Assembly: GCA_025997655.1 (NCBI GenBank)
Contig: BNUW01000028.1
Coordinates: forward strand, 1 to 20,508
Direction: 5' to 3'
Length of the DNA stretch: 20,508 nucleotides
DNA from: Spirochaetia bacterium
GTDB lineage: Bacteria > Spirochaetota > Spirochaetia > Treponematales > Breznakiellaceae
In this document: one piece after another, positions 1 to 8,200 of the stretch
Position numbering within the stretch: the first letter of the stretch is position 1
How the letters are laid out: each line of letters opens with the position of its first letter
Made by a program: the position numbers and the translations under genes
Notes under the pieces: generated by a model
Databases searched by the model: none
Told to the model about the DNA's origin: nothing
Seen by the model: the letters and a program-made list of their open reading frames with translations, nothing else

Positions 1-548
1 TCGATCCGGGGCTCACCTACTTTATGCTGGGCCAGGCCTATGAGCGGACCGGCGAGTGGAACCGGGCTATCCAGGCGTATACCCAATTCCTTCCCTATTA
101 TGGAACGGTAATACCGGGCTTCCCCGATGCGGACAGCTACGCCAAGCAGTTGGTGGATTTTAACAATTCCCGCAAAGACTGGACCTTTGAAAACCTCAAT
201 TCCCTCCTCACTGCGGTTCGTACCGCCCTGGATAACGGGAACAGTTGGCAGATGCGGCGCTACCAGGCCAAGGTCAATTTCTTTGCCCGGTCCTGGGGGC
301 AGGAGGACCAGGACAATTCGGGGATGGCGGAATTCAGCCTTTCGGACTTTATGATGAGTAACCATGTCTACTACGCCCCGGACCTGGACGCCAATTCCAA
401 TGCCAACGAAGCCTACCTCCGCACCTGGGGCTGGTCCCAGCATATCTCCACCTGGTACCTCTACTTCCGGAAGATCAACTTCCCCTCGGACCCGGAGATT
501 CACGGCAGATGGGAATGGGCGGGGATCTACTATGGGGAGAAGTTCTGA
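1..548 (+). CDS. C-terminal part of a TPR-like protein (5' end outside window)
   Basis: The reading frame is open from base 3 and ends at TGA 546-548, so only the last 181 or so residues are visible. The first visible residues (LGQAYERTGEWNRAIQAYTQF) look like a tetratricopeptide helix pair, a fold usually used for protein-protein contacts. After that comes an aromatic-rich region with many W and Y residues and no motif I recognise. The final segment (SWGQ...WGWSQHISTWYLYFRK) suggests a soluble globular end rather than a membrane anchor. The stop codon overlaps the ATG of the transglycosylase gene as TGATG, so the two genes are probably translationally coupled and in one operon. Many spirochaete genomes encode exported TPR proteins, but the N-terminus that would show a signal peptide or lipobox is missing. 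Assignment beyond TPR-like is not possible. Confidence 0.6.
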   Translation, partial: DPGLTYFMLGQAYERTGEWNRAIQAYTQFLPYYGTVIPGFPDADSYAKQLVDFNNSRKDWTFENLNSLLTAVRTALDNGNSWQMRRYQAKVNFFARSWGQEDQDNSGMAEFSLSDFMMSNHVYYAPDLDANSNANEAYLRTWGWSQHISTWYLYFRKINFPSDPEIHGRWEWAGIYYGEKF

Positions 549-2008
549 TGGGCAAAGAAGAGAAAAAAATATCCACGGATATACACGGATTAGACGGATA
601 TATGGAACCTTTATATTCAATCCGTGTTCATCCGTGTAATCCGTGTAATCCGTGGTTTTTTCTCTTCCTCTTCTCCTTTTTCACGTTTATCCTGCCCGTA
701 CCCGGACTTTGGGCGGAGGTCTTTGAGCCCCCCGTACCGGCTCTGGAAACGGCGGTATTCACGCCGCCCTTCCGGTCCCAGCGGCAGGTTCGCAGTTCCG
801 TACCGGTACGGTTCCTCCGCCGGGAGACGCCGGGCAATAAGCCGATGCGTCCCCTGTCGATACCGGGACTGGAACATCCCCTGACCCAAAAATATATACG
901 GCAGTACTCCACCAAGGGCGGGCTTTCCTGGCTCCGGGCGGTGATAGACAAGGGCGGCCCCTATCTGGCCTTTATACGCCGGGAAGTGGAAACCCGGAAC
1001 CTGCCTCCGGAACTGGTCTACCTGCCGGTAATCGAATCGGGCTTTCTGCCTACCGCGGTCAGCCGTTCCGGCGCCGTCGGGCTCTGGCAGTTCATGAAGA
1101 ACAGCATCAAGGGCTACGGTATGGGTATCTCCGACTATGCGGATGAACGGATGGACTTCTGGAAGTCCACCCAGGGCGCCCTGCAAAAGCTTGAGGACAA
1201 CCACAAGCAACTGGGCGACTGGGCTCTGGCCTTGGCGGCATACAACGCCGGGTTGGGCGGGGTGCAGCGCCTGATAAAGCAGACCGGCATATCGGACTAC
1301 TGGACCCTGGCGGAACGGGGCCTCTTAAAGACGGATACCATCGGCTATGTCCCCAAACTGCTGGCGGTTTCCCATATCCTGTCCAACCCCCGGCAATACG
1401 GCTTTACATCCCCCTGGCAGGATGACCCCCAATGGACCCGGATAGGCCTGGACCAGTCGGTGGATCTGGAACTGCTGGCGGAATACGCCGGGGTAGATTC
1501 GACGCTGCTCAAACAGGGAAACCGGGAGCTCCGTTATGCCGTCACCCCGCCGGAAAAGGGCTACCAGCTCAAGGTCCCCTCCGCGGAAGCCCCGGCAATC
1601 CTTGCGGCGCTGGAACGGCCCGACTTGCCCCTGATCCGGTACCGCTTCCACACCATCGGCTACGGGGATACCATCTCCGCCCTTGCCCAGCACTACCGCC
1701 TTAGCGTGGCCCAGATCCTCGCCGCCAATCCCGGCACGAACACCAAGCTTCTCCATATCGGCGGCAAACTCCGCATCCCCGCTATTACCGACATTACCGC
1801 CCCCTATGTAGGGCAGCCCGTAGCGGCAAGCAGCGCCGGCGGCGGGAATGGCGGGTTCGAAGGTTCCCACCTGGTTAAACGGGGGGAGACCCTCTGGTCC
1901 ATCGCCCTGGGTTATACGGTAGACCCCCAACTTTTGGCGGCGGTCAACGGTATGGAGTTAAACGATACACTCAAAGAGGGGCGGATACTGAAAACGCCTG
2001 TAAGGTGA
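548..2008 (+). CDS. mltD: Membrane-bound/exported lytic transglycosylase with SLT domain and two LysM domains (MltD-like)
   Basis: Predicted to cleave the glycan strands of peptidoglycan in the periplasm; 486 residues from ATG 548. The SLT catalytic domain covers roughly residues 150-275, with the catalytic Glu at 163 in the IESGF motif, then SGAVGLWQFM and the ALAAYNAG motif. Two LysM peptidoglycan-binding domains follow at about 364-413 (ending LRIPA) and 439-486. The start at 548 is supported by GGGGAG about 9 bases upstream and the TGATG overlap with the preceding stop. The signal peptide is odd: a hydrophobic stretch (WFFLFLFSFFTFILPVPG, residues 36-53, probable cleavage after LWA at 56) is preceded by about 35 residues mostly encoded by a CACGGAT inverted repeat. 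No in-frame ATG, GTG or TTG lies between ATG 602 and the hydrophobic core, and 602 lacks a good ribosome site, so the repeat is probably translated. Enzyme class is secure; the MltD subtype rests on domain order. Confidence 0.9.
   Translation: MGKEEKKISTDIHGLDGYMEPLYSIRVHPCNPCNPWFFLFLFSFFTFILPVPGLWAEVFEPPVPALETAVFTPPFRSQRQVRSSVPVRFLRRETPGNKPMRPLSIPGLEHPLTQKYIRQYSTKGGLSWLRAVIDKGGPYLAFIRREVETRNLPPELVYLPVIESGFLPTAVSRSGAVGLWQFMKNSIKGYGMGISDYADERMDFWKSTQGALQKLEDNHKQLGDWALALAAYNAGLGGVQRLIKQTGISDYWTLAERGLLKTDTIGYVPKLLAVSHILSNPRQYGFTSPWQDDPQWTRIGLDQSVDLELLAEYAGVDSTLLKQGNRELRYAVTPPEKGYQLKVPSAEAPAILAALERPDLPLIRYRFHTIGYGDTISALAQHYRLSVAQILAANPGTNTKLLHIGGKLRIPAITDITAPYVGQPVAASSAGGGNGGFEGSHLVKRGETLWSIALGYTVDPQLLAAVNGMELNDTLKEGRILKTPVR
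557..667. repeat. Inverted array of CACGGAT units inside the mltD start region
   Basis: The left arm reads GAAGAGAAAAAA (557-568) then CACGGAT-type units at about 573-599. The right arm has the reverse complement units (ATCCGTG repeated about every 9-10 bases, 621-655) ending TTTTTTCTCTTC (656-667). The outer 12 bases of the two arms are perfect reverse complements. The unit repeats about three times on the left and four on the right, separated by a short centre near 600-617. It could form a long hairpin in DNA or RNA. Similar tandem ATCCGTG arrays, often mispredicted as peptides rich in IRVIR, are known from many bacterial genomes, usually between genes; here the array lies in a reading frame. 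Confidence 0.85.
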
Positions 2009-2135
2009 GAAAAGAGATGCTAGATAACATTAGTGGGGGGTCCTGTCAGCGGAAAAACATAGGGACCCCCCGGAGGGTCCCCCCTATGTTTTTCCACTGC
2101 CACCCCCAATACCATCATGAGGCATCTCTTTTCTC
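2007..2135 (+). repeat. 129-bp palindromic element, copy A
   Basis: The terminal inverted repeats are GAGAAAAGAGATGC (2007-2020) and GCATCTCTTTTCTC (2122-2135), perfect over 14 bases. Inside are GTGGGGGGTCCTGTCAG on the left, a near-perfect inner hairpin at 2051-2095 (arms GGAAAAACATAGGG and CCCTATGTTTTTCC around a GACCC...GGGTC core), and CCACCCCCAATA on the right, which can pair with the G-run. It starts within the stop codon of mltD and has no stop in the frame that enters the next gene. Its arms differ from copies B and C in a compensated manner. No transposase and no clear target duplication are seen. Confidence 0.9.
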
Positions 2136-2169
2136 GCTCTGGTCGCAGAAGGTTTTTGGGGGGAAGAGA

Positions 2170-3060
2170 TTGCGTAGGGGAATTTTCGTTTCAGTGTTGC
2201 TGTGGGTGGTTTTGGCGGGAGCGTTTGGGCAGACGCTGGATATTGACGGGGCGGTGGCTTGGGAGGCTATGGAAATTACCGCTAAGGTGGACCTCAATTT
2301 GCGGTCTGCGGGGATTCGGCTGCCTACCGGGAGGGCTCAGGCAGAGGAATTGATTGTTACCGAATATCCACGGCTGGTGCGGCCTACTATCCTTTCAATT
2401 CCGGTGGATTCCGCCAATACGGTGAAGGATCTGATTGATCAGGGGGAATTCACCCTCCAGGAAGTGGGGAATATCGCCCTCTCCGCCCGGAGGGTTCCCC
2501 CGGCGCTTTCCACGGATCTGGCCTCCCTAACCGCCGCCTATACCATCGACCTTACCCGCATCGGCGCCGCCCTTATCCGGCATAGCCGTCCCGCAGACCT
2601 TATCCGGCCCCTGCGGCCCCTGCCCGCCGCGTCCTATACGGGGATCATCATCCTGGCTGCGGAAAGTTTGCCCGTCCATGGCCGGAATATCAAAAGCCTG
2701 GCCCTCCCCTGCCTGTTTCCCAAGATTTGGGATACCGAAATGAATCTGCTCTACGACCGGAATATGCTGAACCCCGATACGGCCAGGACTGCCGGCATGG
2801 TACGGTACGTAACGGAGTCCGGCGTCTTCCGCCCTACCCCCTCGGGACTCAGCCCGGAACTGACTGCCCTGGTGGGGGATAAGCCCCTGCGTATCTTTGC
2901 CCGGGGGGTATACGGCATCAGGCCCACGGACCCCATCATTGACCGGGAAGACGCCCTTGTCATTCTGTCCTCGGCTGACAACCTCCGGCTTTTGCGGGAA
3001 GGCCGGGTAGCGCTTATGCTGAACGCCGGGGTGCTGCGGAATCCGCTTGTTGAAGAGTAG
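2170..3060 (+). CDS. Exported protein of unknown function
   Basis: I do not recognise the family. From the TTG at 2170 the protein is 296 residues and begins with a convincing signal peptide (MRRGIFVSVLLWVVLAGAFG, cleavage probably before QTLDID). GGGGGG lies six bases upstream as a possible ribosome site. The same frame is open back to a GTG at 2005 that overlaps the mltD stop as GTGA; that start would add 55 residues encoded mainly by the palindromic element (copy A) and bury the signal peptide. I prefer 2170, but the ancestral start may have been the GTG before insertion. The mature part has a mixed alpha/beta look, with a C-terminal stretch (DREDALVILSSADNLRLL...VALML) and no catalytic motif I can name. 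Its position directly after a peptidoglycan-cleaving enzyme hints at a cell-envelope role; this is inference only. Confidence 0.65.
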   Translation: MRRGIFVSVLLWVVLAGAFGQTLDIDGAVAWEAMEITAKVDLNLRSAGIRLPTGRAQAEELIVTEYPRLVRPTILSIPVDSANTVKDLIDQGEFTLQEVGNIALSARRVPPALSTDLASLTAAYTIDLTRIGAALIRHSRPADLIRPLRPLPAASYTGIIILAAESLPVHGRNIKSLALPCLFPKIWDTEMNLLYDRNMLNPDTARTAGMVRYVTESGVFRPTPSGLSPELTALVGDKPLRIFARGVYGIRPTDPIIDREDALVILSSADNLRLLREGRVALMLNAGVLRNPLVEE

Positions 3061-3084
3061 AAACTCAATAGAGGAGAATATTTT

Positions 3085-3942
3085 ATGTTTGGCAGACGAA
3101 GCGATGGCACAAGGGTAACAGGACTGGATGGTATATCAAGGCTTATGCCCTTATTTGTGCCCCCAAGAGCAGGTTCTGTCAATTATGTAATGGTTGATAT
3201 AGAAGCTGCGCCGATGGATGCCTTCATTGAAAAAAAGAAGGCAGAGGGTCTTGATTATACCTATATGGACATAACCCTTGCGGTGCTTGTTCGCCTTTTT
3301 AAAATGTACCCAAGACTTAACCGGTTTATTCAGGCGCAGCAATTCTGGCAGCGCAATGTTATAGAACTTACCATGATAATAAAAAAATCTTTTCGACCGA
3401 ACGCTGAAGAAACTTCCCTTGATGTTATCTTTACCGGCTACGAAACACTTGCAGAAGTAAAGAAGTTGGTAGACGACGATATTGACGCTGCTCTTAACAC
3501 GCAAAACGGAACAGATACCAAGCGCGATATCCTTGCACATCTTCCACTTTGGCTTTTAAGAATTGCTGTTTGGGCACTGAAATTTGCCGATCGCCATGGA
3601 ATACTTCCTGAAAGTTTTTTGAGATCCGGCAGTCCCTTTCATTCCAGTTTCTTTGTAGCGAATCTGAAAAGTATTAGTTTGCAGGCAATTAATCACCATT
3701 TGTTTGATTTTGGAAACTGCGGGTTTTTCCTGACCCTGGGAAAAGAATGTTATTTACCAAGGCTGAACCCTGAAACCGGAAACATCGAAAACACTAAAAT
3801 AATTCAACTGGGTATTTCACTGGACGGGCGCCTTGTTGACGGACTTTATTTCCACCATGTTTTAAAATCCGGTAAAAGATTTTTTTCCAATGCATCAATT
3901 TTGGAACGCCCCTTAAGGGATGACGAAATTAGCAAGCTGTAG
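3085..3942 (+). CDS. 2-oxoacid dehydrogenase E2-like acyltransferase-fold protein, catalytic His absent
   Basis: The 285-residue product resembles the catalytic (chloramphenicol-acetyltransferase-like) domain of dihydrolipoamide acyltransferases, without lipoyl or peripheral-subunit-binding domains. The near C-terminal motif DGRLVDG (residues 247-253) matches the E2 active-site motif DHRxxDG, but the catalytic His is Gly here; HH at 257-258 is too far away to be the same residue. SPFHSSFFVANL (183-194) matches the conserved S/T-rich strand of the family. From memory, clostridial relatives also lack this His, so the group may have another activity or bind without catalysis. Start ATG 3085 has GAGGAG about 8 bases upstream. 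The base composition stands out: three 60-base blocks counted by hand gave 45, 33 and 32% GC, against 65-70% in neighbouring genes. This suggests relatively recent transfer. It separates the mltD group from fliG. Confidence 0.7.
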   Translation: MFGRRSDGTRVTGLDGISRLMPLFVPPRAGSVNYVMVDIEAAPMDAFIEKKKAEGLDYTYMDITLAVLVRLFKMYPRLNRFIQAQQFWQRNVIELTMIIKKSFRPNAEETSLDVIFTGYETLAEVKKLVDDDIDAALNTQNGTDTKRDILAHLPLWLLRIAVWALKFADRHGILPESFLRSGSPFHSSFFVANLKSISLQAINHHLFDFGNCGFFLTLGKECYLPRLNPETGNIENTKIIQLGISLDGRLVDGLYFHHVLKSGKRFFSNASILERPLRDDEISKL

Positions 3943-3991
3943 GCGGTAACACATCCTTGAAGCGTCAGCTTCTTTCGCGTACTATTGCTCT

Positions 3992-5275
3992 ATGGCAAAA
4001 ATCAAGCCGCCGGTATGGCCGGAACTATCCCCCGAATCGGGCTCTAAGAAGTCCGCCGCTAAAGCTCCTCTGGGTCACGGCGTTGCGGCATACCAGAACA
4101 CGATAAAGCGGACCGTTGCCCCACCTGAGCCGATAGAGCCTAAGCAGACTGCGGACCGTACGCCAAAGGCCCCCCGCCTCACGGAGGAAAACCCCTTCCT
4201 CAAGCTGCCATCGGACTTTAGTCCGCAGGTTTTGCCCCGTGAAAAGGAATACGGCGCCCCAAGGGAAGAAGAATCCAAGATACGGCGGGTGGCGAAGTTC
4301 CTCATCCTTATCGGGGGGGATGAAGCGGCGGGGATCCTTTCCAAGCTTGACATAGAGCAGGTGGAGGCAATCTCCCGAGAAATCGCCTCCATCAGAGGAA
4401 TCCCCCGGGAAGAGGCGGCGGAAATCTTTGCGGAATTCCGCGCCCTCCTGTCCTCAAACTACGGCTTTCAAGGCGCCGGTTCCGGGGGTGTGGAGGAGGC
4501 CCGGCGGCTTCTGTACGCGGCTTTCGGGCCGGAAAAGGGGATGGAGTTCCTCAAGCGGGCGCTGCCGTCCACCAAGGAAAGTCCCCTCAGCTTTATGGAG
4601 GCCTTCTCCGGGGAGCAGATAGCGTTTCTCTTAAAAACAGAATACCCTATGACATCGGCGATGATCCTCTCCCGGCTGCCCCCCCCATTAGCCGCCGCCG
4701 CGCTGGCCAATACTGATCCGGGTCGCAAGCTGGAGATTGTCCGGTGTATCGCCCGGCAGGGGCAGACCTCGCCTATGGTACTGGAGCAGGTGGCGGGGGC
4801 GCTGCGGGAAAAGGCCCGGAAACTGGGCAGCGTCAATGCGGAAAACCAGGCCAATGTGGATGGCCGGAACGCCCTGGCGGCGATCCTCAAGCAATCGGAC
4901 CTGTCCTTTGGGGACCGGCTCCTGGCGGAGCTTGACGAGGAGGACCCCGAACTGAGCCAGGAGCTCAAGGATAGGCTCCATACCCTGGAGGATGTGATCA
5001 AGGCCGAAGACCGGCCCCTCCAGGAAAAGCTCCGGTCCATGCCGGATACCGATGTGGCCCTGCTGCTCAAGGGCAAGACGCCGGAGTTTACCGACAAGAT
5101 TTTTGCCAACGTATCCGCCCAGCGGCGCGCCGTGATACGGGAGGAGATGCAAATCATGGGTCCGGTCCCCCGGCGGGACGTGGACGCCGCCGCCAAGGCC
5201 TTTCTCACCTGGTTCAGAGTGGGCCGTGAGGATGGCACAATTCTCCTACTCGACGATGAGGATGTAATAGTATGA
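3992..5275 (+). CDS. fliG: Flagellar motor switch protein FliG, divergent FliG1-like paralogue
   Basis: FliG forms the rotor ring under the flagellar basal body and transmits stator torque. This protein has 427 residues against about 340 usual. It carries a charged, proline-rich N-terminal extension (1 to about 95), then the N-terminal domain (98-190), the middle domain, and a C-terminal torque domain (325-427). In the middle domain the conserved EHPQ motif has become EYPM (217-220). The C-terminal domain retains the charged helix as EDRPLQEKLR (339-348), the KGKTPEFTDKIFANVS region and the EEMQIMGPVPRRDV segment (384-397). Spirochaetes usually encode two FliGs; FliG2 is the regular switch protein and FliG1 is divergent, with a more specialised role reported in Borrelia. 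This one fits FliG1. No good ribosome site is seen before ATG 3992. The last 4 bases overlap the protease gene (ATGA), so translation is probably coupled. Confidence 0.85.
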   Translation: MAKIKPPVWPELSPESGSKKSAAKAPLGHGVAAYQNTIKRTVAPPEPIEPKQTADRTPKAPRLTEENPFLKLPSDFSPQVLPREKEYGAPREEESKIRRVAKFLILIGGDEAAGILSKLDIEQVEAISREIASIRGIPREEAAEIFAEFRALLSSNYGFQGAGSGGVEEARRLLYAAFGPEKGMEFLKRALPSTKESPLSFMEAFSGEQIAFLLKTEYPMTSAMILSRLPPPLAAAALANTDPGRKLEIVRCIARQGQTSPMVLEQVAGALREKARKLGSVNAENQANVDGRNALAAILKQSDLSFGDRLLAELDEEDPELSQELKDRLHTLEDVIKAEDRPLQEKLRSMPDTDVALLLKGKTPEFTDKIFANVSAQRRAVIREEMQIMGPVPRRDVDAAAKAFLTWFRVGREDGTILLLDDEDVIV

Positions 5276-8200
5276 TAGCAGACAGTGGCTTTGAGTTAAT
5301 AGAAGAGATTGACCTCCCGGAATTATCACACTCTCATGAGTGTGCCGCCAAGGGTATCTGGGCCCGGCATGTGAAAAGCGGCGCGGAGGTGTTCCACATC
5401 CTGAACGATGATCCGGAGAACCTCTTCGGCTTTGCTTTTGTCACCGCCCCGGAGGATTCCACCGGGGTTGCCCATATCCTGGAACACTCAGCCCTCTGCG
5501 GATCGGAAAACTACCCCCTGAAAGACGCCTTTCTGGTGCTGGCCCAGGGAAGCCTTCAAACCTTCCTCAACGCCTGGACCTTCCCGGACAAGACGGTCTA
5601 CCCCGCCAGTTCCGTAAACGAGCAGGACTACTTCAACCTCATGGCGGTCTACGGGGACGCGGTTTTCCGCCCCCTCCTTTCGGAATGGACCTTCATGCAG
5701 GAGGGCCACCGCCTCGTTCTTGACGACAAAGGGCTAGCCATCACCGGGGTGGTCTACAACGAAATGAAGGGCGCGTACTCCTCCATGGACGAGTACGCCG
5801 GGCGCTGGTCCCTGCGGGCGGTGCTGCCCGATACCCCCTACGCCTTTGACTCCGGCGGCGACCCGGAGCAGATACCCGCACTGTCCCTGGAGGGCCTGCG
5901 GGACTTCCACCGGCGCAAGTACTCCCCCGCCAACTGCCGCATCTTCCTTGCAGGGAACATCCCCACGGAAAAACAGTTACGCTTTCTAAACGATACGTTT
6001 CTCGACCCCCTGCTTGCGGGGCCCCTTCCACCGGGAGAAGCAGCCCCGCCGATCCCAAAGGCCAAACCCTGGACCGCTCCGCAAACAATCACCATCCCCT
6101 GTCCAGGAGCTCCTTGCGGAGCGGAGGGCGCCGAGCAGAAATCCATGGTGGTCCTTTCCTGGCTTTGCAATACCGACGCAGCCGGTACCGATTCCGTCGA
6201 CCCCAATGAAGCCTTGGCCCTGTCCGCTTTGACAGAAATACTGCTGGGCCACGACGGTTCCCCCCTGACCCGCCTGCTCATCGAGTCCGGCCTGGGTGAG
6301 GACCTTGCCCCGGTAACCGGCCTGGAAGGTGAATTCCGGGAAACTATCTTTACCGTTGGACTGCGGGGGGTAGATGAAGATAGCAACAGTACTACTGCCG
6401 AAAAGATAGAAACGCTCATCCTGGACGAGCTGCAGCGCTTAGCCTCCGCGGGAATCCCCAAAGAAGAAATCGACGCAGCATTACTGTCCATGGAGTTCTC
6501 CAACCGGGAGATACGCCGTGCCGGAGGCCCCTACTCCCTGGTATGGCTGCGCCGATCCCTCCGGTCCTGGCTCCACGGCGGCCGCCCCTGGGACAGCCTC
6601 CTCTTCGTGCCGGCCTTTGCCGAATTAAAGCGCCGCCTTGCGGAGGACAGCCGGTATTTTGAAACGCTCATCCAACAATACCTGCTCGACAATCCCCACC
6701 GCGCCCTGGTGTGCCTCCTGCCCCGGGAAAGTTTCCAGGAACAGAAGGACGCGGCGCTTGCGGAACAGCTTGCTAAAACGGAGGCCGCGCTCTCCGCTGC
6801 GGAACGGCAGGCCATTATCGAAAAAGCCGCTGAACTGGAAAAGGTTCAGAGCGCAGGGGACAGCCCCGAAGCGCTGGCAACCATTCCCCACCTGTCCCGC
6901 AGGGACCTGACCCCGGAAATTGAAACCCTGCCCCGGGAGTTCCACGATGCCCGTGGCATACCGGTGATGACCCACGAACTTTTTACCAACGGCATCAGTT
7001 ACGGGGATTTTTTCCTCCCCCTGGACATCCTCTCCCCGGATGACTATCCCTGGTTCCCCCTCTTTTCCCGCGCCATAGTTTCCTTAGGCCTCCCCGGCAT
7101 GGATTACGGTGAAGTGTCCAGCCTCCTGGCCCGCACCACCGGCGCCTTCTACGCAAATCTCCAATCCGGCTCCAGCCTGCAGGGTTCCCCCAGGGCTGCG
7201 GCGCTTCCCACGGGGACACTGGACCTGCGGGGCCGGGACTGGCTCAGCTTCCGCCTCAAAGCCCTGGACGAAAAGGTACCCTCTGCGCTGGACCTGGTCC
7301 TGCGTATCATCTCCGAAGCGGACTTTTCCGATCAGCGGCGTATCCGTGACCTTGTATTAGAGATGAAGAACGATATAGACGCAAGCCTGGCTCCCGCGGG
7401 ACACAGTTATGCTGCGGGCCGTTCCGGCTGCCGCTTCTCCCGGTCCCGTGCGGTGGACGAACTTTGGAACGGCGTCACCCAGATTGAGTTTGTCCACCGT
7501 ATCGCTGCGATGGATACGGCGGAGATATGCCGGAAACTCAGCGGTATCCGGGACACCCTGATACACCACGGCGGGCTCCTGGTAAACATCACCGGAAACG
7601 CCGCCGCCATCAAAAGTGCGCAGAAGGGCATAGCCGACCGTTTCAGCACATTCGGCGCGCCCCGGCCCCGCAAGGCGCCTGGGGCTCCGCTGCACACCGA
7701 TGGTGTGTACCCCTCCGATGGCGCGCCTTTTTTCGACATGGTATCCAAAAACGGGGCAAACCACCGGGCGGAAGTGCTATCCTCCCCCACCCTCCAGGTA
7801 GGCTTTGCCGCCATGATCCTTCCCGGCGCGTCCCTGCACACAGGGCGGGCAACCGGCGAAGTAACGGCGGGCGCAGAATCGGTGCTGGCCCACTGGCTTT
7901 CCACCGGCCCACTGTGGGAGAATATCCGCATGAAAGGCGGCGCCTATGGGGCCTTTGCCCATTCCGATGGCGTGGAGGGAAGTTTTTCCCTATCCACCTA
8001 CCGGGACCCCGGCCCGCTCCGCTCCCTCTTAGCTTTTCCCGCTATTCTTGCGGAGGCGGCGCACACCATACCGGAGGAGGAAGAGCTGACCAAAGCGGTA
8101 ATAGGAAGTTTTGCAAAGGAGACCCGCCCCCGGACTGCGGCGGATAAGGGGCTCTCCGATTTCCTGCGCTTCCTCTACGGCATTGAGGATCATCTCAGGC

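Noticed and set aside
570..660. Regularly spaced CACGGAT units, considered as a CRISPR array
   Set aside because: Unit of 7 bases with 2-3 base gaps, in two opposite arms; no unique spacers and no cas genes.
3955..3975. Short hairpin GAAGC/GCTTC before fliG, considered as a terminator
   Set aside because: Only five base pairs and a three-base T-run; too weak to call.
4468..5238. Open frame of 256 codons on the minus strand opposite fliG
   Set aside because: Ser- and Arg-rich shadow of a GC-rich gene; FliG motifs are clear on the + strand.
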